The notes beneath the pieces are model-generated. The model was not told the origin of the DNA. It did no database searches and worked only from the letters and a program-made list of their open reading frames with translations. DNA of 64,000 bases from Streptomyces diastatochromogenes (lineage in GTDB: Bacteria > Actinomycetota > Actinomycetes > Streptomycetales > Streptomycetaceae): assembly GCA_026913215.1 (NCBI GenBank), contig JAPTYK010000005.1:1-64000 (forward strand). Reading direction: 5' to 3'. The position numbers and the translations under genes are program-made. This document shows positions 58,281 through 64,000 of the stretch, in pieces (position 1 is the first letter of the stretch; the number at the start of each line of letters is the position of its first letter).

Positions 58281-59587
58281 TCACTGGCTGGCAGCAGGTG
58301 CCCCGGCCCGGTCCGCCGGCGGGTGCAACTCCCGGCGCAGCGCGCCGCCCTCCACGTACGACGCCATCACCCGGGCGAGGTCTTCCAGCCGCCGCACCTT
58401 CAGGTCCAGCGGCGGCGGGTCGGTCCAGTCCTTCCACACGGACCGGGAGGACAGCATCTGCTTGGGCAGGGGCCGCCGACGCGTCCGGGTCCCGGCGAAG
58501 GTGCCGTACGCGTCCTGGACGGCGGTGTCGACGCGGTGCAGCCCGCACAGCGGCGGCTGCGCCACCCGCAGGGCCGCTTCCTCGCCCGCATCGGCCGCGG
58601 CCGTCAGGGCGGCAGTCAGGTCCGCCCCGGCCGGGCGGCCCTCGACGGCGGCGGTGAACGCGGCGAGGGCGGCGTGCGCGAACCGGAAGACGGCGGCCAC
58701 CGTCTCCTCGGTCGCCCGGGCGAGGTGCGTCTGCGCCAGGCCGGCGCGGGCCTGCGCCTGCTCCACGAGCAGGGCGTGCCACTCGGTGTCGGCCCCTTCC
58801 GCACCCGGGGCGGCCTTCCCGCGTCCTTCTGCGCCTCCTCCCACCGTCGGTGCGCCGACCAGCGGGCCCGGCCCGCTACCTCGATCGCGCCCCGCAGCCG
58901 GTCCAACGCCCGCTGCACCTCGGCCGGCCACGGGTCGGCGCCCCCGTCCGGGTCCGGGGCGGCAACGTCCGGGTACAGCACGGCGTACCGGGCCCACAGA
59001 CGGCGGTAGTGCTCCCGCCCGGCTTCGGTGATCCGGTAGTCCCCGTGCCGCCCCTCGGCGTACGGCGGGGAAGGGCGGCTCACCAGCGCCTCGTAGGTGT
59101 TGTGCCCCCAGATGCTGACCGTCCCGGGGTCGGCTTTCCACAGCCGTACCAGCCGCTCCCACGCGTACTCGGTGAGCTCGCCGCGGCGCCGCCTGCCCGG
59201 CTCCTGCGTCCCGGCCCGCACCGCGGCCCGCCCGGCTAGCGTGAGCTTCGCCTTCACCGTCCGGGACTTCCCCCGCCGCGTCTCGACGACCTCGTCCTCA
59301 ACCTCGATCAGTCCGTACCGCTGCAGCGCCTGCAGCGTGGACCCGGTGCCGTCGTCCCGGACGTCCCGCAAGGCGAGGGCGCGCTGCACCGAGGTGAGCT
59401 TCGTGCCTGGCGTGACCACGTCGATCCACCGCCACACCGACGCCGGTGTGTTGTCGTAGTACCCGGCGGCAGCATCCTGCGCCCGGGCCGTCTCCACCGC
59501 CTGGTCGTGGTCGTACAGCACCGTCATGTACGTCCGCTGCCTCGTGTTCAGCGCGTCCCACGCCGCTTGTGCCTTGCTCGCCACCAC
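58281..59587 (-). CDS. Winged-helix protein of unknown function (frameshifted)
   Basis: The start is GTG 59587 (or the adjacent GTG 59584) after GAAGGAG. The N-terminal ~230 residues contain two winged-helix-like units (LTSVQRALALRDVRDDGTGS with LQRYGLIEVEDEVVETRRG; LTEYAWERLVRLWKADPGTV with DYRITEAGREHYRRLWARY). After a shift near 58825 a helical C-terminus follows (ALLVEQAQARAGLAQTHLAR, LKVRRLEDLARVMASYVEGG). A DNA-binding role is inferred from the winged helices. Confidence 0.6.
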
Positions 59588-59864
59588 CGGCTCCTTCCTC
59601 GTACGACACAGCCTGACGCACCGCCAGGCCGCCTTCGTGCAACGCCGTTCACCCGCAGGCGGTCTTGCCGCCCTGTCCTACCCGGCCGGTACTGTGGGGG
59701 CACGGCATGACGCGAACCGCCGTTTCCGCCGCCGCCCCGCGCCCACGCCGCACTGGGGCAGCACCGCCGGACAAGGACCGAGCACCTGGGGCCCGCGCAG
59801 CACTACCCGTCCGTCCGGCTGCGAGCATTCACGCGACGTCCGGCGGGAGGCGTGGGGTCCCGCT

Positions 59865-60401
59865 GTGGAGACGACCGTGACCAAGAGCGGACAGGACCAC
59901 CTCAAGCGCCGGGCCCGGGCACTCGCCCGGACCACCGGCCGCCGATACCCCGACGTGCTTGCCGAACTGCGCGGCGCGCCCCGCTCGAAGCCCGGGACGG
60001 CCCTCGTCCTGGTGTGCTCCGGCTGGGTACACCCGATCGACGGCGGACGCTGCGCCCGGCCCGCCGGGCACCTCAACCGCGACGGCGGCTGGGGCGGCTG
60101 CTCCCACGACCCCAACTACCCGGTCGACATCTGGAACGGCTACTTCGAAGCCGAGACGGACGCCCGCCGGGCAGAGCACGATGCGTGGCTGGCCTCCCTC
60201 ACCCCGGAGGAGCGCGCCCAGTACGAAGCGGAGTGCGAGGCCGAGTACCAGGCGCAGATGGCCGCGGAGGCCGCAGAGCCGTACGACCCGTACGACGACC
60301 CGTACCGGTTCGTGGACCCGAGCGAAGTCGAGCCCGCCTCCGAGGAGAACGGATACGGCCCGGACGACGAGTACTACGACTGGGACGGGGACCGCTGGTG
60401 A
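59865..60401 (+). CDS. Hypothetical protein with actinobacterial N-terminal helix
   Basis: The start is GTG 59865 or 59877. It begins KSGQDHLKRRARALARTTGR with YPDVLAELR, a helix found at the start of many small Streptomyces proteins. Next come CSGWVHPIDGGRCARPAGHL and a very acidic C-terminus (DPYDDPYRF, GPDDEYYDWDGDRW). No membrane segments. The function is unknown. Its stop overlaps the next start. Confidence 0.6.
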   Translation: METTVTKSGQDHLKRRARALARTTGRRYPDVLAELRGAPRSKPGTALVLVCSGWVHPIDGGRCARPAGHLNRDGGWGGCSHDPNYPVDIWNGYFEAETDARRAEHDAWLASLTPEERAQYEAECEAEYQAQMAAEAAEPYDPYDDPYRFVDPSEVEPASEENGYGPDDEYYDWDGDRW

Positions 60402-60925
60402 ACCACTACTGGACCATCGTGCAGGAACGCGCGGCCGAGTACTCCCTCGCCCACGCCCGGCCCGACGCCCCCCTGACGGCCGGCCTACCCGTTCTGGCCG
60501 CGCACGCCGCGGACTTCTCGCCCCTGCAGACCCTCCACGTCATGCAGTTCTGCCTGACCGTCATCGTGTTCGAGGACTGCCCCGCCCACCTGCGCACCCC
60601 GGCAGGCATCCCGGACCTGGACCGGCTGGTACCCATCGACACCGACGCCTTGACCGTCCTGACTACCGCCGAGAAGCAGCGTGACCTCTTCGGCCGGGGC
60701 CTCGGCGAGGAGCTGCGCAACGTTGAGGACCAGGTGGCCGGCGTAGCCCGGGCCCGGACCGTGGTTCAGACGGTGCTGCAGCAGGTACCGCACGGCCTCA
60801 AGGGCCGGGAGCGGATGGTCGATGCCATCGCGAGCCTCGAAGGCGACATGCGGGCGATCACCGGCGTCATCGGGCTCACCGCCGCGGCGCTGCGCGAGGT
60901 CGCCATCCAGCAGGGGCAGCGGTGA
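60398..60925 (+). CDS. Hypothetical protein
   Basis: The 175-residue protein starts at GTG 60398 (GTGA overlap). It is helical (TIVQERAAEYSLAHARPDAP, LQTLHVMQFCLTVIVFEDCP, ERMVDAIASLEGDMRAITGV). The family is not recognised. Overlaps link it into a five-gene plus operon up to 63086. Confidence 0.6.
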   Translation: MNHYWTIVQERAAEYSLAHARPDAPLTAGLPVLAAHAADFSPLQTLHVMQFCLTVIVFEDCPAHLRTPAGIPDLDRLVPIDTDALTVLTTAEKQRDLFGRGLGEELRNVEDQVAGVARARTVVQTVLQQVPHGLKGRERMVDAIASLEGDMRAITGVIGLTAAALREVAIQQGQR

Positions 60926-61413
60926 CCGCCCGGGAGGAAGGGGTGGCCCTGGACGGCACCTTGGCTCTCTGCCAGTACCACACGAACGGGTTCGCCCACC
61001 ACGAACTGGAAGCCATCGCCGAGTACCGCAGGCAGGTGAGCCTGCGGCCGTACTTCGACCTGGAGGAACTCCTGCAAGGCGCCACGGACCTGGACACTGC
61101 CCTGCGCGGCCGGGCCGAAGAGCTGGCCCGCTGGCACGAGGCGCTCACCGACCTGATGAACGACCCACGGCTGGAGAACGAGCGCCGCCGTACCCGCTTG
61201 TCCGGCCCGCCCTTCGACGAGCACGGCAAGGGGCCTTACCCGGCGGCCGTCGCCCGGTACCTGTCCTTCGCCGCCGAGGACTACCACAACCACAGGGCGG
61301 GCTACGAGTACGCGATAACCGTGCGGGCCCTCGCCCGCCTCCACGCTGCGGTCACCTACCCCCCGGAGACCCGACGCGTCGACTTCAACAACAAGGCACT
61401 CAGCCGCTGGTGA
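60922..61413 (+). CDS. Hypothetical protein
   Basis: The 163-residue protein starts at GTG 60922, overlapping the upstream stop. It is helical with many charged residues (GFAHHELEAIAEYRRQVSLR, LRGRAEELARWHEALTDLMN, YEYAITVRALARLHAAVTYP). It is not recognised. Confidence 0.6.
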   Translation: MTAREEGVALDGTLALCQYHTNGFAHHELEAIAEYRRQVSLRPYFDLEELLQGATDLDTALRGRAEELARWHEALTDLMNDPRLENERRRTRLSGPPFDEHGKGPYPAAVARYLSFAAEDYHNHRAGYEYAITVRALARLHAAVTYPPETRRVDFNNKALSRW

Positions 61414-61546
61414 GCAGCCCAGGCCGCAAGGCTGCATGCGGTCCCGGTCCGCCACACGGCCGCCGAACACACCAGGCAGTGACAGTGGTGGCCGCCATGC
61501 TGTTCAACAACACGACGAGAACGACGAACTGCCGGGAGGCGCACCG

Positions 61547-62302
61547 ATGACGGACACCGCCGTGGAGACCGCGCCGCAGGACACCGCGGCGCAGGAGAAA
61601 CCGCTGCCCGAGGCCCTGGGGGCGCAACGGATCGCCGCGCTGCTCGCCGAGCACCTTGACGTCCCCGTAACGGCCGACGACGTCACCCAGCTCGTCGAGC
61701 TCAAGCACCTCGAGGTCTACGACTGGTACAAGCGGTGGGCGCTCTACAGCACGAAGGACGCCCTCGGCCTGGACCCGGAGCTGGTGAAGTCGTTGGTCGC
61801 CGAGCGCACCGCGTGGCAGGCGGTCAGCATCACCCGGGACGAGGCCGTCGCCCGGATCGGCTGGCACTGGCGCGACATCGCCCGTATGGGTGACGAAGGC
61901 CGGGTGAAGGTTGGCCGCTTCGGCCGCTACCTCACCGCGGACATCGACCGCCTGCCGCTGGAGGCCGAGGGCGAGCGCCACGTCACCGGCCAGATGGCCG
62001 CGAAGGAGCTGGAGATCCGGTACCCCACCGATCTGCGGTACGTCGAGGCCGCCGGCTGGCTCGCCCCGGTGACCAGGGTGGAGATGCCCGCCGGCACCAG
62101 CCAGTACCGCACCGTCACCGTGCCGTTGTACCGGCTCGCCGACGTCCGCGCGGTGCGTGAGATCCCCGGCGTGGACTGGGCCGCCGCACGGAACCTCGCC
62201 AAGGGCGTACCGAGCCCGCTGCGCGCCTACGCCGCGAAGGCGCCCACCCGGCCGCCACGGTCCGCGCCTTCGCCCAGGCCCTCGCCGACCGGCACCAGGT
62301 GA
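61547..62302 (+). CDS. Hypothetical HTH-like protein upstream of DnaQ
   Basis: The start ATG 61547 follows GGGAGG. The 251-residue protein has repeated helix-turn-helix-like blocks (LGAQRIAALLAEHLDVPVTA, RDEAVARIGWHWRDIARMGD, RTVTVPLYRLADVRAVREIP), suggesting nucleic-acid binding. The last ~20 residues are low-complexity. In another frame the region encodes TVRAFAQALADRHQVTVWAW, which continues into the exonuclease, so a one-base shift near 62255 is likely. Confidence 0.55.
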   Translation: MTDTAVETAPQDTAAQEKPLPEALGAQRIAALLAEHLDVPVTADDVTQLVELKHLEVYDWYKRWALYSTKDALGLDPELVKSLVAERTAWQAVSITRDEAVARIGWHWRDIARMGDEGRVKVGRFGRYLTADIDRLPLEAEGERHVTGQMAAKELEIRYPTDLRYVEAAGWLAPVTRVEMPAGTSQYRTVTVPLYRLADVRAVREIPGVDWAAARNLAKGVPSPLRAYAAKAPTRPPRSAPSPRPSPTGTR

Positions 62303-63086
62303 CCGTGTGGGCCTGGAGCTCCCCGTACACCGGCGGTTGGGAGATGGACTGGGAACGGCGCGACGGCGCGCCGACGAAGAAGGACGTCGCCGCCCGGCTG
62401 AAGGCGGACCCGGCGGCCGGGGCGTACGCCGGGGAGATCACCCTGTGCCCGGCGTGGGGCCGGATCACCCGCCGGGCCCGGCAGCTGCTGGAGCCGGGCG
62501 CGGCCGTCGTCCTCGACACCGAGACCACCGACCTGTACGGGCGCGCCGTGGAGGTCGCGGTCGTCGACGCCGCGACCGGCAGGAAGCTGATGAACACCCT
62601 GGTGCAGCCCGAGGCGCCGATCACCGACGGGGCGTTCTGGGTGCACGGCATCAGCGACGAGGACCTGGTGGCCGCGAAGGCGCGCACCTTCGACAGGATC
62701 CTGCCGCGGCTGCGCAAGGTCACCAAGGGCCGGGTGATCTGCGCGTACAACGAGGAGTTCGACCGCACCGTCGTCACCAACGACGCCCGCCGGGTGGGGA
62801 AGTGGCCGATGCACCTGGCCGAGCCCGCCAACTGGTTCTGCCTGATGGAGTCCTACGCGACGTGGCTCGGCTCCGGCCGCTGGCTCGCCCTGGGCGGCGG
62901 CCACCGGGCGCTGGGGGACGCCAAGGCCGCCCGGGACGTGCTGGTGGAGATGGCCGGCGGCCGTGGCACGACCTTCACCCCCGGTCAGCGGCCCCGGCCG
63001 CCCCGGCTCCCGGCGCGCCCGGCACCGTGGTCCCGGCCGCCGTGCCGGGCCAGGCCACCGGAGAAGCCACGCCCGCGACCACCTGA
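62299..63086 (+). CDS. DnaQ-like 3'-5' exonuclease (C-terminal frameshift)
   Basis: The start is GTG 62299 in overlap with the upstream stop; the true start may be ~45 bases earlier. The DEDDh exonuclease signature is clear: AVVLDTETTDLYGRAVEVAV (motif I), APITDGAFWVHGISDEDLVA, VICAYNEEFDRTVV (motif II) and GGGHRALGDAKAARDVLVEM (motif III HxxxxD). The end of the protein shifts near 62990 and finishes VVPAAVPGQATGEATPATT at 63086. It could act in proofreading or DNA/RNA trimming; the target is unknown. Confidence 0.8.
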
Positions 63087-63251
63087 CCGCCCTGCCGCAG
63101 CTCTCTGCTGTAGCTTGATGGCAGCGCGATCCCCGGTCGCGTATGCCGAACCTGCTTGCCGGACAAAGGTCTGTAGACGAAAGACCCCGGGCCTCACTCG
63201 CCCACTGCGTGCAGCTACGCCCCGATCACCATGTACCGTAGGGCTCACCGA

Positions 63252-63328
63252 CGCGGGGTGGAGCAGCTCGGTAGCTCGCTGGGCTCATAACCCAGAGGTC
63301 GCAGGTTCAAATCCTGTCCCCGCTACCA
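63252..63328 (+). tRNA. Initiator tRNA-fMet (CAU)
   Basis: A complete cloverleaf is visible: acceptor CGCGGGG/CCCCGCT with the unpaired first position (C1 against T72) typical of initiators. The D-arm is GAGCAGCTCGGTAGCTC, the anticodon arm CTGGG-CTCATAA-CCCAG carries the three G:C pairs that mark initiator tRNAs, and the T-arm is CAGGTTCAAATCCTG. The 3' ACCA is encoded. It agrees with Streptomyces initiator tRNA as I know it. It is unusual on a plasmid and might mark an integration site. Confidence 0.93.
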
Positions 63329-63388
63329 ACGCACCGGCCCCCCTCGACATCACGTCGAGGGGGGGCCGGAAGCATGTGGGGCGTCCGC

Positions 63389-63664
63389 CTACGGAACAGG
63401 CTCGACCGCCGCCGGCGCCGGGCGGGTGGCGATGCGCATCACCGCCCCGTCGTACTCCACGACTTCGCCGGGCAGGATCAGCAGCCCGGGCTCCCCGTCC
63501 TGCCAGGCGCCCCCGACACGGCGTACCTGCACCGCGGCGCCGCGCGCCCCGGCCATGAACACCGTCGGGTCCACCTCCCACCCGAAAGCAGCCAGCCAGC
63601 GTTCCAGCGCCGCGGAGTCCGCGCCGCCCGCACCGCGCGGCCACTCGAACGTGCTCGTCGTCAT
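63389..63664 (-). CDS. Small hypothetical protein
   Basis: The start is ATG 63664 rather than 63712, with GGGGGC upstream. The 91-residue product (DSAALERWLAAFGWEVDPTV, FMAGARGAAVQVRRVGGAW, EPGLLILPGEVVEYDGAVM) is beta-rich with one helix. The family is not recognised. It converges on the tRNA gene. Confidence 0.55.
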   Translation of the reverse strand: MTTSTFEWPRGAGGADSAALERWLAAFGWEVDPTVFMAGARGAAVQVRRVGGAWQDGEPGLLILPGEVVEYDGAVMRIATRPAPAAVEPVP

Positions 63665-63950
63665 GCTGCCCCCTGTACGTTGTGCCGACCCCGGCATTCT
63701 CCCAGCGAGCACCGACAGCCCGCCTCGGCCGCCGCCCGTGAGGCCCGCACCGCGGCTCCACCACTGCCCGCATCCGGGGCGAACTCCGGCCGCTACGCCA
63801 GCCGTGCGCCGGCCCGCAGATGCCCCTTCAGTGCCCCGGCACCTGTGATCTGCCGGGCGGCCCGGGGGCCTGGCCGTGTATTCGCAGACGCGCCCGCGCG
63901 GCGGCGCCTTCGAAACAGCGGCCCGGCCCCAGCGGCGAGCCGTGGATACG

Positions 63951-64000
63951 TCAGGTACGGCGGTGAACGACCTCGCCGTGCTCCTTCGTCCACGTTCGCA
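63951..64000 (-). CDS. C-terminal end of a minus-strand gene (partial)
   Basis: From the right edge one minus-strand frame reads RTWTKEHGEVVHRRT and stops at 63951-63953. The rest lies outside the window, so neither identity nor frame can be confirmed. Confidence 0.3.
   Translation of the reverse strand, partial: RTWTKEHGEVVHRRT

Noticed and set aside
63793..63947. Minus-strand frame (PYLTYPRLAAGAGPLFRRRR) near the right edge
   Set aside because: Arg/Gly-rich with no ribosome site. A stop in an alternative frame at 63951 suggests the region is the end of another gene plus a spacer, so it was not annotated as a CDS.
1..64000. CRISPR arrays
   Set aside because: The repeated elements found (eight cassettes, nine palindromes, three operators) are far apart or next to genes, never in a regular repeat-spacer pattern, and no cas gene is present.
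1..64000. Transposons, insertion sequences or an integrase
   Set aside because: No transposase or integrase catalytic motif was recognised in any plausible gene, and no terminal inverted repeats with target duplications were noticed. The excisionase-like protein at 37236 has no integrase partner in the window.

Overview
The window is very GC-rich actinobacterial DNA with many GTG starts, ATGA and GTGA gene overlaps, two WhiB-like proteins, a GAAC-N4-GTTC SOS box and a Streptomyces-type initiator tRNA. It looks like part of a large Streptomyces (or close relative) plasmid. The evidence is a replication and partition block at 39.0-44.8 kb: ParA, ParB, a DciA-type helicase loader, a winged-helix Rep-like protein and a cluster of 19-bp palindromes. 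I see no chromosomal housekeeping genes, no phage structural genes, no rRNA and no recognisable transposase, integrase or conjugation ATPase.

Layout. 0-4.8 kb: truncated GntR regulator, endonuclease VII-like protein, XRE-TPR regulator facing a NUDIX hydrolase (both with the same operator), and an antitoxin/Fic-like toxin pair. 4.8-12.1 kb: mostly minus-strand small unknown genes. 12.3-13.1 kb: a membrane-anchored protein, then a minus-strand unit of two tRNA-like sequences between an operator-promoter and a strong hairpin. 13.1-16.6 kb: minus operon with a prim-pol protein and a PAPS-reductase-like PP-loop ATPase. 16.8-21.3 kb: double winged-helix protein, HAD-like protein, Y-family polymerase with an SOS box, and a large coiled-coil protein. 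21.4-27.3 kb: nine-gene operon with a NERD protein, a DEDD exonuclease and a DUF1643 protein. 27.4-37.1 kb: two more minus operons, including RusA-like, WhiB-like, sigma-like HTH, DUF5131 and ASCH proteins. 39.0-44.8 kb: par/rep block. 45.3-49.5 kb: HTH, WhiB-like, cytosine methyltransferase, Sak4-like ATPase. 49.6-55.6 kb: plus-strand accessory genes. 55.6-59.6 kb: minus-strand accessory genes. 59.9-63.1 kb: plus-strand genes ending in a DnaQ-like exonuclease, then tRNA-fMet.

The main non-gene signal is a promoter cassette present eight times (10660, 12157, 16617, 21302, 27381, 29740, 37113, 49550). Each copy has a nearly invariant 19-bp block carrying a TTGCTT -35 box, then 17-18 bp, then a TAGTGT-like -10 box, and most copies lie inside an AAACCC/GGGTTT inverted repeat. 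Every copy heads a minus-strand operon. Together they appear to drive about 48 genes, that is most of the minus-strand accessory genes and none of the rep/par genes. A second operator, TACAACG-N3-CGTTGTA, occurs three times, one copy in front of the tRNA-like unit.

Caveat: about 28 genes can only be read whole by allowing one or more single-base shifts. Conserved family sequence continues in another frame straight after each break. This many breaks in otherwise orderly operons suggests indel errors in a GC-rich assembly more than real decay. Such genes are annotated over their full inferred span.
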